Of a stretch of DNA of 64,000 bases, positions 11,001 through 22,994 are shown one piece after another (the first letter of the stretch is position 1; each line of letters starts with the position of its first letter). The notes under the pieces are model-generated. The model made no database searches. It was not told the origin of the DNA and saw only the letters and a program-made list of their open reading frames with translations. Source of the stretch: Capra hircus (Eukaryota > Chordata > Mammalia > Artiodactyla > Bovidae); NCBI RefSeq assembly GCF_001704415.2, contig NC_030820.1:46668036-46732035 (forward strand), written 5' to 3'. The position numbers and the translations under genes are program-made.

Positions 11001-14000
11001 GAATGTGAGGGAAATCCAAGTCTCCCAAACCCCAATCTAAGCACTGCATCTCTCCATTCTTCTAAATATTAACAACAGTTAAGAGTTCAAAGCCTCTGAC
11101 TTGAGATCCTGAAGTATCCTGGAGCCACCCCCTAGTTAGTGAGCACACAATATGAACCAGCCTTGGAACCCAAGGAGGTGAAAAACAGGGGATCTCAGGA
11201 CAGACAACTCTGTTAGAGTTGTCAGGCTGCTGTGCTAGCTACTGTCTTAGCCAAAATCTACCTTTTCTCAGCAAAGGAAAGTTCTGTGAGTCTCCAGCAG
11301 GCCTATTATAGCCAGGAGAGGCTCTCAAGGAAAGGGCCTCTCAGCCTGCAATTTTGTCTTTTTCTGGAAAGCTGACAGAAAGGACTCCAAGAGGAACTGG
11401 ATGTGGTCCCCAAACACAGCACCTGCACACCTTAGGGAAGGTCAGAAAAGGTCAGCATGATGTGCAAAGGGCAGAGTCCATCCCAGAGGGCTCTCCTTCA
11501 TCCCCAGCTATGCACTAACACCTGCAGTCAAGGGCAGGGACTCTGGGAAGCTCAGAGTTGCTACCCAGGCTTGGTCTCTGATGGAAAAGACAATGGCAGC
11601 CAAAGTGATGCATTGACTGAGTCCTCCCCAAAGCCAGGGAGGCATGGCTGCTGCGGGCTGGTTAACACCTGGGTTGGGAGACTCTGACTCTTGCCCCCGC
11701 TCATGGGATTTTAAAGGTTTTGCACTAATTCCTACAAAGACCTCAAGGGGAAAGGTGGATTGAAATCAACCAGAATGAGAACTGCTGAAACCTTACTCAA
11801 GGGCACTGAGCAATAAAAACCTTGTTAAAAGCCAAGTGCAGGGGACCAAAGTCAAAGGAAAGAAGGAAGAAGGAAAACGTTGGATGGAAGGAAGGGGATG
11901 AAAGAAGCAGCTGTAACAGAAACATCCCATCCCCAACAGGCAGAGGCTCTGGGAAGCACTGAAGCCACAGAAGTCACACAGCTGGTGCTGAGACACATGA
12001 TCTCCATTCCAAAACAAGTCATGATCTCTGGAGGAAAGGAAACCACGTTCATGCCAGGGGACACGTTCAGGGAAGGAAGGAGGGTCTGCAGCACGTGCTG
12101 CATCAGACACATTTTCTGTGGCCTTAGCCAGCCCAGCTCATGGAAAACAGACCTCCAAAGGAGTATTTTTGACATAGTATCATAAAGCTGGCACTGCAAG
12201 CTCATGGTTCAGGTTTGTAAAGGCACACCTCTGTTTCACTCTCACTTTTTCCGTATCACTGTTGGTTATTTTTATGCAATGAAACAACTTTCCAGAAACA
12301 GCAGGCCACTCTTCAGCACACCCATGTGAAATGTGGAGCAAGGATGACCTGGCCAGAGCCCAGAGAATGGAAATGGTTACACTTCCTTCCCCTGCTCTAG
12401 ACCTGCAATTATGGTTTTGGCTTCCTCACAATAAAGGCCCTATCCCTCAGAGGCATGGGCCATCACTGGTCTCTAGGTCCCATATACCCATGACATTCAG
12501 TGCAGGGGAGTTCTGGGTACTACATGGGAGTCAGGCAAACACACAAAGAAACAGACAGAACTCAGACACACATGGCAAACCACTCAGTTAGAAAAGTCTG
12601 AAAATCTGCCCTAGAAATCATGATAGCTGAACATGAAAACCTTTTTCTTCTGCAGCTCTCCACCTAAGGAAATGAGTGTGAACTGCTAACACCAACAAAC
12701 ATGCAGAGGCCACCTGCAATCCTTAAGGCTGTGATACTGGGAATAAATTCCACTCTTGGCCACGTCTGCCTTTCTTTTGCACTGTCCCACCCTTGTATTT
12801 CCACGGCCCCAACTGCTTTATCTGTTTGTTTGATTCTCTTGTGATCAGAAAGTAAATGCACAAGTCTGTAAACATGACAATTCAAAATCGACGATGAGGG
12901 TCTATGTCAGTAAGCAGCAGAATTAGAAGGTTTTCTATATTATTCATACTCTTGTCACTTTTCAAATGTATTTTAGAAAGAAGCATATAATATAATAATC
13001 TACAAACACACAATGACGGCAAATGTCATCCACAGGACACCTTAGGAAGAGCCTCCTATTATTTTCACAAAAGCAAACTGGGAGCTGGAGAGGTCTTCTG
13101 TCCACAGTTATAACACTGCATAGGTCTCTCTAACTCCTCATATGGACTCATTTTACTCCCCCATGTGCGAACGGCAAAGAAACCATCATTTGCCATGTGG
13201 CATGAGCTAACGCTTTATTGGGAACTGTAGATTCTGACTGTCCATGGGATTACAGTTTTATCATTACAATGGTCAACAACTTGATTTTAACCAACACTGG
13301 CAATGCTGCTGCTCTGACTCTGCTGAATAGACATCCCTGGAATAGACTCAGGGATGCTTAACCCTGACCCGTTCTGAGTCCAAGTACTGGGTGTCTGAGT
13401 ACCAGGGGTGGGTCCCCACTCTACTGAGGTCTGAGTGTCAACCTTGGTCTGCTGGAAATACTAGGGGAGTGTGGTATTTGGCCATTCTTGAGATCTCTGC
13501 TCTTCTTTCACAAAAGCCACAGGAGACTGGGGGGCAAGAATCTGAGAGGTGATTCAGCTGGAAGGGGTAGCCCTGCCTCTTCAGGCACAGTGAAACAAGG
13601 GGAAGTTGGGAAAAGAGGAGTTAAGAGTTTTAACAGAAAAGGGTGAAGCACAGGGAGATGCAGGGGGTGGGGGAGATGAGATATTGCAAACAAACAGGGG
13701 ACATGGGATACAGCAAACAAACAACCTCAGAGGTGGTGACCAATTAAGTAGGGAGGGAAATGCCTCTCATACACCTCATCATCTGGGCTTGCCGTCACAC
13801 AGCAGGCCCTCAAATATATGCTGGACAAAACTTAAAAGAACGTATCAACAACAGCTTGTGGCTTTAAGGAGTTGGAAACCAAGCTACTAAGTGCCTTCTC
13901 ACTTTTTCCCTACTAGATGGGAACTTCGAGGCAAGGATCCCAGGCAAGAAAAAGGTGCTGTTGTGTTAGCACAAAGAGGGAAGTAGAGTCAGGCGTAGCC

Positions 14001-14708
14001 TTCCTGATATGAGGCCAGGGCAGAGCTGTACCTGGTACTTGCCATACCACAGTAAACACGTCTTTCATTTCCTCTTCAAGTCAACCAACAATTCTCAACT
14101 AGAGACACTGCCTAAATTTATAGATGATTTGTGCTAGAAGTTCTCTGATGAGCTAGCTGTTTAGAAAACAAGTATTTCCCCAGAGAACCAGTTCCCCATG
14201 TATAAGGTAAGGCCCTTGAGTCAGCCAATAAAAACTTTCTAAACCACCCTGGCTTTGAAACACAAAATCTTGAATGCTATAACAAAAGAATGAAAGATAC
14301 TGTCAGCCAAGTTTAACTACCTGAGCACTAAAAAATTTAATCAAGTCCTCTCTGGAGCGTCCAAATACATCTCCTTCCCCTAACAGGTCAGTAACACGCT
14401 GCCTTTCCCTCAGGGGTCCCCTAAGACGACCCTCCTTTCTGAGGTAAGGGATCTGCTCAGCATGGTGGCTTCAGGCAGTCCTGCAGGGGCTGGGGATTTG
14501 AGCACCCCAGGGGCTGGCCAGCCCTTTCAGCCTTCCTTCCATCATCAGACCTGCTATGGAGCTGTCATATTGAGGACATTGCTTAAGCTGCCAATCAAAA
14601 TGCCCTAACATTGTCCTTCCCATATTCTCCTGTCCCCTTAAGTGAAGGTTGTTCTGAGGATTCTGACTCACTGAATACAGTCCATGATTACCAGGCTGCC
14701 TTCGTTGC

Positions 14709-14772
14709 CCTCTGAGTTTGCTCCCACTTCCCTAGCAGGGCCTCTGTGTTTGCTCCCACTTCCCTAGCAGGG
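14709..14772. repeat. 32-bp tandem duplication
   Basis: Two adjacent copies of a 32-base unit beginning CCTCTG and ending CTAGCAGGG (14709-14740 and 14741-14772), differing at one base. Not part of a repeat family I recognise. Confidence 0.95.
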
Positions 14773-15779
14773 AGAGACATAACTTATACATTTACTCCGC
14801 TGTCCTTGCCCTGAGGTTAGTCCTGTGGCCACAGGCTCCACCCCTTGGGCAACATCCTAGGGTAAAGGAAAAGGCTGAATGTGAAGAGAGTGGAAGAAGG
14901 GGACAGGAGGGGACAAAGCAAGACTGCAGGAGAAGGTAAAAGAAGACAGTTCTTTTCCTTCCTATGCCAGCTCCATATCCATGTAAGCTGGGGCCTGGGG
15001 ATGCAAAGTGCACTTTGCGGAAACACAATTCAGCAAGAAAAGACACAAACAAAAAAGGACAAAGTGGAATAAGAGTCACATTAGAAGAACATACACAAGA
15101 CGCATGTGTGGGAATTCAGAGAGAACAACGGAGGCATTGGGAAGTCAAGGGTGCTTCAGAGAGAAGAGGAACAAGCCAAGACTGGAAGGCTGCATGGGAG
15201 CACAAGCACAGGGAAGACAGCACAGCGGGCTTGAGGAGGAGCTCATTTCTTGGGGAGTGCACGGAAGGAGACTGCAGGGCGCAGGGACATACCTGGAAGG
15301 GCGGTGGGACAGAGAACAAGGAGACGCCCACAGGGTGGGCACATCCCAGTTTTTAAACAGGGAGTAAGGCTGTAGCCTCCTAGCACCCAGGAAGATGAAA
15401 ACATTGAAAAAATGACACCAGGGTGGCACACAGAGCGGGGCAGAGAGTAGCCTTGGAGGCAGGGAAACCACCTGGAAACCTAGCAGAACACAGTCCAGGT
15501 CTGAACTTCAGGAATTGGGGGAAGTGACAGAGTACTAGAGGGAACACTTGCCCTGCCAGCTGGTGGGATGGAAGGAGCTGAGTTCCAGCCTGCACAACTG
15601 GTCAGGAAGTGGTGCCACCCACCTAGAGAAGAAACACGACAGGGCTGGGGAGAGGCAAGGCAAATGCCACTAGGCCACGCTTCCCCATACTCCAGTCAGT
15701 CCTTCCAAGCAGCCCTAGGTGAATGTGCACAACGCCTCACGGGCACGTCAGCATTCCCAATTTAGTGCCCCAATCTCAC

Positions 15780-15937
15780 CTGCATCCAAAAGTAGTCTGC
15801 AGCAAAGTCGTGATTCCCACGCAGAAGAAAATGGTCCCAATGAGCTGGCTGGTGGCCCACTGGTCATATCCCACACACATGGCGTCGGCCAGCAGAAAGG
15901 GCACTGCAATGGTGCCGCTAAAACATGTCAGATAATG
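15780..15937 (-). CDS. SLC23A2: SLC23A2 fourth coding exon, residues 109-160 plus two bases
   Basis: The 158-base exon encodes HYLTCFSGTIAVPFLLADAM and onward to LLQTTFGC, covering the first two hydrophobic helices of the transporter core. The first codon is His109 by my count of the preceding exons (36+33+39). From memory, this histidine has been reported to influence pH sensitivity of SVCT2 transport. Borders are CTCCCCGCAG|CATTAT (start 15937) and GGATGCAG|GTGAGA (end 15780). It ends in phase 2, so Arg161 is split and is completed by the first base of the exon at 851. Conservation with the family is very high here. Confidence 0.97.
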
Positions 15938-16249
15938 CTGCGGGGAGAGTGAGACAGAGGGGAGAAGTTACTCTTTTTTTGTATTTTGTTTGATTTTACC
16001 CTAACTTTGCCCACTCCCCTGTTGTTTTTAAAAAGTAGCACACATGAACTTGTTTTTTTAGGTACACACTCATCATATGCAAAATTGTATTTTTCTCCCT
16101 AGCATTTCTCCTACTACATTTTCTCATCTTCTAACTCACCGGTATTATTACTTATTATGTGAATGAATCCGGGCCAGCACAAAGGAAACGCAATGCAAAT
16201 ACCAGTAATGTTTTATCCATAGAATTTTTACTGAGAATTTTTTTTTTTT

Positions 16250-16480
16250 TAACTGCTTTTCAGCACCAATTGCTAAAACCATAGATCTTTCCCCTCTAAC
16301 CTGTTAACAGAAATTGTGTGGCACTGAACCATTCTTGAAACAAACCCTAGTCAGTCATGCTAGATTTTGATTTGCCAATATTTTATGTAGAATTTTACAA
16401 TTATGTTTTGAGATAATTCATCCTTTTTAAAAAATTCTTCTAGGTCTGGGGATTGAGTTACAAGCTTCACTGCACAAGGG
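16250..16480 (-). mobile_element. Old L1 ORF2 fragment, antisense
   Basis: GAACCATTCTTGAAACAAAC and GATTTTGATTTGCCAATATTT follow antisense L1 ORF2 order. Strongly diverged. Confidence 0.55.
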
Positions 16481-16542
16481 ATTTTCCATCTTTTCCTATG
16501 ACCTGGCATTATTTAATAGTAATCAGGGAAGCACTAAGCTCA

Positions 16543-17314
16543 ATAACCTCTGATACGTAGATGACACCACCCTTATGGCAGAAAGTGAAAAGGAATTAAA
16601 AAGCCTCTTGATGAAAGAGGAGAGTGAAAAAGTTGGCTTAAAGCTCAACATTCAGAAAACTAAGATCATGGCATCCAGTCCCATCACTTCATGCGAAACA
16701 GACGGGGAAACAGTGTCAGACTTTATTTTTGGGCTCCAAAATCACTGCAGATGGTGATTGCAGCCATGAAATTAAAAGATGCTTACTCCTTGGAAGGAAA
16801 GTTATGACCAACCTAGATAGCATATTCAAAAGCAGAGACATTACTTTGCCAACAAAGGTCTGTCTAGTCAAGGCTATGATTTTTCCAGTGGTCACATATG
16901 GATGTGAGTTGGACTGTGAAGAAGGCTGAGCGCTGAAGAATTGATGCTTTTGAACTGTGGTGTTGGAGAAGACTCTCGAGAGTCCCTTGGACTGCAAGGA
17001 ACTCCAACCAGTCCATTCTGAAGGAGATCAGCCCTGAGATTTCCTTGGAGGGAATGATGCTGAAGCTGAAACTCCAGTACTTTGGCCACTTCATGTGAAG
17101 AGTTGACTCACTGGAAAAGACTCTGATGCTGGGAGGGATTGGGGGCAGGAGGAGAAGGGCACGGCAGAGGATGAGATGGCTGGATGGCATCACGGACTTG
17201 ATGGATGTGAGTCTGAGTGAACTCCGGGAGTTGGTGATGGACAGGGAGGCCTGGCGTGCTGCGATTCATGGGGTCGCAAAGAGTGGGACACGACAGAGCG
17301 ACTGAACTGAACTG
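16543..17314 (+). mobile_element. BovB LINE, 5'-truncated, 3' 0.77 kb
   Basis: It begins inside the reverse transcriptase region (a YVDDTT-like motif near 16556-16573) and runs to the ACTGAACTGA tail. Frames are broken by small indels. AAGCTCA at 16536-16542 and 17315-17321 is the likely target-site duplication. Confidence 0.9.
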
Positions 17315-17467
17315 AAGCTCACACAGCAGCTGTGGGAATCATCCAGAAAGAGCCGATCCTACTCCTCCTTTAGGACCCCTCCCCCATTCCCTACAGCCCG
17401 GGCAGGACATTCCAGCTCTCACTGCTCACATCCCTTCTTCCCAGAGGCCTGCCTGTTCAGTTCTTAC

Positions 17468-17563
17468 TTCTGCAAATTTCCTCTTTTCTTCCTAACAGTT
17501 CCCCATCTCTGCTCATTCTGCAAATTTCCTCTTTTCTTCCTTACAGTTCCCCATCTCTGCTCA
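17468..17563. repeat. 48-bp tandem duplication
   Basis: A 48-base unit starting TTCTGCAAATTTCC and ending CTCTGCTCA is present at 17468-17515 and 17516-17563 with one mismatch. The sequence is pyrimidine-rich. Confidence 0.95.
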
Positions 17564-18386
17564 TTTTTGCCAAAATGCGCTGCTTGCAGCCCAAAATGAT
17601 CAACTGTGTAACACTAACAGGTGTTTCGTGAAGGGGACAGAACATTCCCATCAGGACTTCCCAGAGCTGCTCACAAGACTGCACTGTCAAGAAGGGAATG
17701 ATGTATACAGGGTGTCCCAATCTTATCTGAAAGGGAAGACTACTACTAGACACATCTATAAACACTTCAAAAAATGAGCTTCCTGAACCTCATTTGAGAC
17801 ATTCAGCCCTAGGGAAATTATGTGCCCAACCAGTCAGGTCCTTTGGTTACGACTTCTTTATTAGAATGCCTTTCTGTCCAGGTTACCAACTGTTTTAGTA
17901 CCTAAGATTGGGGAAGGGCCTGGAAATTGAACCGAAGTATCAGCTGTCAGCAGGTACAGTCCACTTCCAAGTGAATAAACTTGTCTGGGTAATGAGACTG
18001 ATTTCCTTAGCATGAACTGATCATTCAAACTTGAGAAAGTAAGAATGCAAAGCAAGACCTCAAAACCAAGGCATACAAAGACCAGAACTATGTGTCTGGG
18101 CAAAGAGCGTTCCATATCATCCCCTTTCTCCTAAAGCCCCACTTCGATCATAAGTGGGAAAAGGGAGTGGTGGCTGGGGGGAGAGGGGGGAGCAGATACC
18201 AAAGATGCAGAAGTCCTGCACCAGCTTGGGTCACCTCTCGCCCCACCCTCCTACCCGCTCCTTGGCAGCCTCCTTGCTCTGCTCCCACTGGAAACTGCAA
18301 GCAGACATTACCAAGGGAAGCCTACCTTCCTTTAAAAATAAGACTGAAGCCTCCACATTTATGTCCTGACCAACACAGCACTTCTT

Positions 18387-18873
18387 TTTTTTTTGTTTAA
18401 TTTACTTTTTTACTGAAGGATAATTGCTTGAAAGAATTCTGTTGTTTTCTGTCAGACCCCAACATGAAACAGCCATAAGTATACATGTATCCCCTCCCTT
18501 TCGAACCTCCCTCCCATCTCCTGCCCCATCCCACCCCTCTAGATTGATACAGAGCCCCCATTTGAGTTTCCTGAGCCATACAGCAAATTCCCATTGGCTA
18601 TCTATTTTACATACGGTAATGTAAGTTTCGACGTTACTCTTTCCATACATCTCACCCTCTCCTTCCCTCTCCCCATGTCCGTAAATCTATTCTCTGTCTA
18701 TTTCTTCATTGCTGCCTTGTAAATAAATTCTTCAGTACCATTCTTCTAGATTCCATATATATGTGTTAGAATACGATGTTTATCTTTCTCTTTCTGACTC
18801 ACTTCACTCTGTATAATAGGTTCTAGGTTCATCCACCTCCTCAGAACTGACTCAAATGCATTACTTTTTATGG
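18387..18873 (-). mobile_element. Ruminant L1 3' end, antisense, with 16-bp target-site duplication
   Basis: The antisense poly(A) run is at the left end, then CATCCCACCCCTCTAGATTG and GCAAATTCCCATTGGCTATC, characteristic of the cattle L1 3' region. Perfect repeats CAACACAGCACTTCTT lie at 18371-18386 and 18874-18889. Confidence 0.92.
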
Positions 18874-19281
18874 CAACACAGCACTTCTTAATGTCACCCA
18901 TATTTCATGGCAGTTGACAGTGACTATGGATTGGTTAACTAGGAATGAGAGATGAACACTAATCCTTCTTATTTCTATTCCTCTACATTCTCTTCCCTCT
19001 TCTCACCCTTTCCATACATCTATGAACTTTTCCCCTTCCTTCCATGTCATTTCTCTTGCTTATTTCCTGAATATTTTCTTTTTTTCCTACCATGGTTAAC
19101 GTACTCCTCCTGTTTTCTTCCTTTCACTGTTTTGAAATTCATATTAACAATTACCATTCATCATCCTTAAAAGAGTAATTTAAAGCTGTCAATAAGTAAA
19201 AAATAAAAATTGAATTTTAAATAATCTAGACAGACAATTCAAGCATCTGCTGGTGGTTACATTCCAAAGGGATCATCTTAC

Positions 19282-19398
19282 CTGCAACCCCAGAAATATG
19301 CACAGGTACCAGGGTGGAACATCTTCTATGGTATAAATCATATCTGATCTCTGGGGGTCTAGACTGCCAGTGCTATCCAAGGTCTCAGCAAGGGAGCT
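19282..19398 (-). CDS. SLC23A2: SLC23A2 third coding exon, residues 70-108
   Basis: The 117-base exon encodes 39 residues beginning SSLAETLDST, passing through the conserved IEDVPPWYLCIFLGLQ stretch that leads into the first membrane helix of nucleobase-ascorbate transporters. Borders are TTGCTCACAG|AGCTCC (start 19398) and TTGCAG|GTAAG (end 19282), phase 0 at both ends. A small duplication with an A-rich insert lies only 30-79 bases upstream of the acceptor (see 19428-19477). The next intron is short (3,344 bases). Confidence 0.97.
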
Positions 19399-19427
19399 CT
19401 GTGAGCAAGGGAGAAAAGAAGTTGTTT

Positions 19428-19477
19428 AATAAAAGCAAGGTCTAAAAAATATATAAATAAATAAAAGCAAGGTCTAA
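19428..19477. repeat. 18-bp direct repeat around a 14-base A/T insert
   Basis: AATAAAAGCAAGGTCTAA is perfect at 19428-19445 and 19460-19477, with 14 A/T bases between. It sits 30-79 bases upstream (in transcript terms) of the exon acceptor at 19398. Confidence 0.9.
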
Positions 19478-19884
19478 GGTTAACAGCATAGGCTGTTACT
19501 GAAAAACAATTTTATAAAGTGGCTGTCACTCTAATGTAAAATTAAGCCTTTATTACCTTTGACACAATGTCAAGCACACTTAGTGGGACAGTCTGTTCTC
19601 AGGATTTAGGGGCTCAGTATCACTTGCCATCAACTCATGCCCAAGAGCAACCAGCTTGCTCAGAGCTGCTCCCCAAACCTGGGTACCTCCTGCATAGAGA
19701 GAGATGCTCCCAAGGTTGAGACCACAAAGTAATACCACGGCATGAGTGAGGCCATCCTTGGGTGGTAACCTGAGTTAAGAAATACTATAAAATGCTAACT
19801 ACTTTCAATAGCACTAATCTGCCCCTCCTATCCCAACCCATCCCTGCAAGGAAAAAGATTTTTGTACCTAAACACCCTCTTTTA

Positions 19885-20196
19885 TTTATTTGTAAATTTT
19901 ACTTTTGGCTGTGCTGGGTCTTTGTTGCTATATGTGGGCTTTCTCTAGTTACAGCAAGTGGGGGCTACTCTCGAGTTGCGTTGCACACGCTTCTCATTGC
20001 AGTGGCTTCTCTTTTCACAGAGCACGGGGTCTAGAGCATGCGGGTTTCAGTAACTGCAGTGCATGGGCTCAGCAGTTGCAGCACATGGGCTTAGCTGCTC
20101 CACGGCATGTGGGATCTTCCTGGACCAGGGATCAAACCCATGTCCTCTTCACTGGCTGGCAGATTCTTAACCACTGGGCCACTAAGGAAGTCCCAG
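19885..20196 (-). mobile_element. CHR-1-type SINE, antisense
   Basis: TTTGGCTGTGCTGGGTCTTT, GGACCAGGGATCAAACCC and GGCCACTAAGGAAGTCCC mark the family. Near-identical AAACACCCT(T)CTTTTA flanks at 19870-19884 and about 20198-20213 are the target-site duplication. Confidence 0.9.
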
Positions 20197-20916
20197 GAAA
20201 CACCCTTCTTTTAAAACACTTCTGCTCAGACATAAATGTTTGTGAAAAGAGCAAAGGTATACAGATTCTATGATTCAAAGAAACCAATACAATTCTGCAA
20301 AACAATTATCCTTTAATTAAAAAATAAATTTTTAAAAAAGAAAAAAAAATTTAAAGATGCTAAAAAAAAGACTAAAAATGTATTTATAGTTGAGGATAAC
20401 CCCACCAACCCCCATTACTAAAGATTTTTTAAGATGTTGTGTTGTATGCTTTATAAACCAGAATCTTTAGAGAGACCACAGGTTATACTCCAGACATGGC
20501 TGATCAGCTTCAGTGTCACTTCTGAACTCATCCAGTATCTGAGCCAAACTGAAAACTCGGGGGATTCCCCTATATACCCTCAATGTTACCCTGTTTCTAA
20601 AACCATACAAATAATTTATCGGAATCCAAGATGTGCTTTTTTTTTTTTTTTAAGTTTTTTAATAATAAAGCGCCTAAGAGGAAACAAAATTACAAGATGT
20701 GCCACAAAAAAGATAAAGATCAACCTTGGTCACATCTGGCTCAATCTGTTCCACTTTCCAATGGATCTGATCCACAGAAAGATTCTGAGAAAGATGCTGA
20801 CTCCTTGTTTATCACTCCATTTTTCATACACTGGAATTTGAACACACACTGGCCAAATACTCTTGAACAAGGAGTGTTGTATTAGTGACACAATTCACCA
20901 TCACTTTCGAAAGCCT

Positions 20917-21128
20917 GAAGTGAAGAGAAGTTGCTCAGTCGTGTCCAACTCTTTGCGACCCCATGGACTGTAGCCCAACAGGCTTCTCTGTCCGTGGGAT
21001 TTCCCAGGCAAGAATACTGGAGTGGGTCGCCATTTCCTTCTCCAGGAGATCTTCCAGACCCAGGGATTGGACCCGGGTCTCCCGCATTGTAGGCAGACAC
21101 TTTACCGTCTAAGTCACCAGGGAAGTCC
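20917..21128 (-). mobile_element. Bov-A2 SINE, antisense
   Basis: GCTCAGTCGTGTCCAACTC at the left and TAAGTCACCAGGGAAGTCC at the right are the ends of a reverse Bov-A2, about 210 bases and little diverged. Confidence 0.92.
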
Positions 21129-21334
21129 TAAAGGTAAATATCAAAAGTAAACGGACATTTGATCTAATCCAAATGTGAATTGAGTATGACCTTTCTGAAA
21201 GAATTTTTCTTCCACTCAAACAACGGATATTGGCAGGTCTGCATTATTAAATGGGTTTAAACATATCACATGTGTCTTTCAAAACTTGTTCATAGGGGCG
21301 GCAGAGAAGGTACATATGGTGAGGAACTTGATAC

Positions 21335-21548
21335 GCAGTTGTGTGCGCGCTTAGCTGCTCAGTCATGTCCGACTCTGACCCCATGGACTATAGCCTGCCA
21401 GGATCCTCTGTCCGTGGGGATTCGCCAGGCAAGGATACTAGAGTGGGTTGCCATTACCTTCTCCAGAGGATCTGCCCAACCCAGGGCTTGAACCCGGGTC
21501 TCTTGCATTGCAGGCAGATTCTTTACTACTGAGCTACCAGGGAAGCCA
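21335..21548 (-). mobile_element. Bov-A2 SINE, antisense
   Basis: GCTCAGTCATGTCCGACTC to GAGCTACCAGGGAAGCC. TGATACGCAGT and TGATATGCAGT flank it as a likely target-site duplication. Confidence 0.92.
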
Positions 21549-21994
21549 TGATATGCAGTGATGCGCAGTAAAGGATTAACTCAGCAGGTCTGGGCTGTCC
21601 AAACCCTGCACCTTTGAAAGAAAAGTTTGGTCCTTACCTGACACCTGGAAGATACTTTAATGTTTTTGGAATATCCTTCCTCTTAAGAGTGTATTTGTTT
21701 ACCTGAATCCTTGAGCCGCCTTTCACAGATTATTCTAACAGTGCAATTGACGATGGGGGCCTTGGGCCACATGGTATCAATTTGACTCCAGAGGGTCTGG
21801 CAACACTTCTTGAGTGTCCTCACACATTGCTTTGGGGGAAGCTAAGCACTGCCCATATGACTCCATTAGGAAGAGGACAACTGAAAGCTTGCTCAGTGTC
21901 TCCTATACCCTGCCCTACATGGTTTTTTTAATTGATTTTAATCTGAACCCTTTTTCTCAAATAAGCTATAACCAGAAGCTTTTCTGAATTCTAT

Positions 21995-22115
21995 GAGTCG
22001 GTCTTGTTCAGTCACTAAGTCATGTCCAACTCTTTTCGACCCCATGGACTTCACTATCTCCCTGAGTTTGCTCAAATTAATGTCCACTGAGTCAGTGTGA
22101 GTCATCCAAGCCAAT
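21995..22115 (-). mobile_element. BovB LINE 3' end fragment, antisense
   Basis: AAGTCATGTCCAACTCTTTT then CTCCCTGAGTTTGCTCAAA and GTCCACTGAGTCAGTG is the antisense BovB tail. Confidence 0.75.
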
Positions 22116-22153
22116 CACTGAACCTGATTTGGGACTCCTAAACCAGTCTTGGA

Positions 22154-22367
22154 CTTCTCTGATGGTTCAGACGGTAAAGTGTCTGTCTACAATGCAGGAG
22201 ACCTGGGTTCGGGCCCTGGGTTGGGAAGATCCCCTGGAGAAGGAAATGGCAATTCCCTCCAGTACTACTGCCTAGAAAATCCCATGGACAGAGGAGCCTG
22301 GTAGGCCTCAGTCTATGGGGTCGCAAAGAGTCGGACACGACTGAGTGACTTCACTTCACTTCACTTC
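22154..22367 (+). mobile_element. Bov-tA SINE, sense, with target-site duplication
   Basis: tRNA-like head CTCTGATGGTTCAGACGG, body CCCCTGGAGAAGGAAATGGC and (CACTT)n tail. It is flanked by AAACCAGTCTTGGA / AAATCAGTCTTGGA (about 22140-22153 and 22368-22381). Confidence 0.92.
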
Positions 22368-22994
22368 AAATCAGTCTTGGATATCTCTGAACGAAGCTGA
22401 CCATTTGCTGATACGATGCAACAATGGACACTGGACTCACTACACAAAGGACAACTCAACACTATCATAGGGCCTACAGGTGGGAGTGTTACTGCTCACA
22501 AAGTAACAAAAAGAAATGTCTGAAAACCGGACAGTAACACTACACTTACTAGATTAGTATAATCTGTTACAATAATATTTTAAGCATTATTACTCTAAAG
22601 ATTCCCAAATGGCTAGTTTTACCTACAAAACACATGAACAGAACTGAAAAGACTGAATCTGTCCTCTTTATAACCTGGAAGGCTAAGATTAAGATGTGTA
22701 CACAAACATATATATATATACTGTATACACACGATTTTTCTTAGTAATGAGGGTGGTTCTACAACTCAGTAATGGAACTAATGTAAATGTCCACTGATGA
22801 TATCAAGAAAAGGCAGGAGATTGTGTGGTCAAGGGGATCAGTGAACCCTGTCAGACAAATGCTACACTGCTCCTCCCAGAGACAGAAGGAGAATGGTCAC
22901 TGAGGACCATGGTACCACATTCTGTTATCACAGCATGAACAATAAGAGCCATTTTAAAACTGCAAAAACAAAAACCTCCAACAGAGAAGTTTCT

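Larger units (their letters stand above)
852..15779 (-). other. SLC23A2: SLC23A2 intron, 14,928 bases
   Basis: The intron lies between the coding exons at 15780-15937 and 763-851. It holds the repeats listed separately between 2110 and 11000 and a 32-bp tandem duplication at 14709. In 852-2100, 3150-4730, 8480-9130, 11000-14700 and 14773-15779 I see no recognisable repeat, exon or RNA gene. Several 200-390 base open frames occur there, but none has recognisable protein similarity. Confidence 0.85.
15938..19281 (-). other. SLC23A2: SLC23A2 intron, 3,344 bases
   Basis: This intron separates the exons at 19282-19398 and 15780-15937. It contains an old antisense L1 piece, a BovB copy, a 48-bp tandem duplication and an antisense ruminant L1. 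Segments 17564-18370 and 18890-19281 show nothing recognisable beyond a pyrimidine-rich stretch near 18960-19130. Confidence 0.88.

Noticed and set aside
11793..12205. Overlapping open frames of about 100-117 codons on both strands
   Set aside because: Open frames on both strands of the same unique intron stretch indicate chance; no family recognised.
14964..15471. Several overlapping frames of 108-130 codons in multiple phases
   Set aside because: GC-richer intron with few stops; no protein similarity or splice structure.
10681..15779. A second, plus-strand host gene in the repeat-poor part of the intron
   Set aside because: No exon with credible splice sites and recognisable protein similarity was found on either strand.
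18163..18186. Second G-quadruplex candidate (G-rich run)
   Set aside because: Only three usable GGG tracts with permitted loops; the G6 runs cannot each supply two tracts.
20434..20841. 135-codon open frame with an F-rich run
   Set aside because: The F run is translated poly(T); no family recognised.
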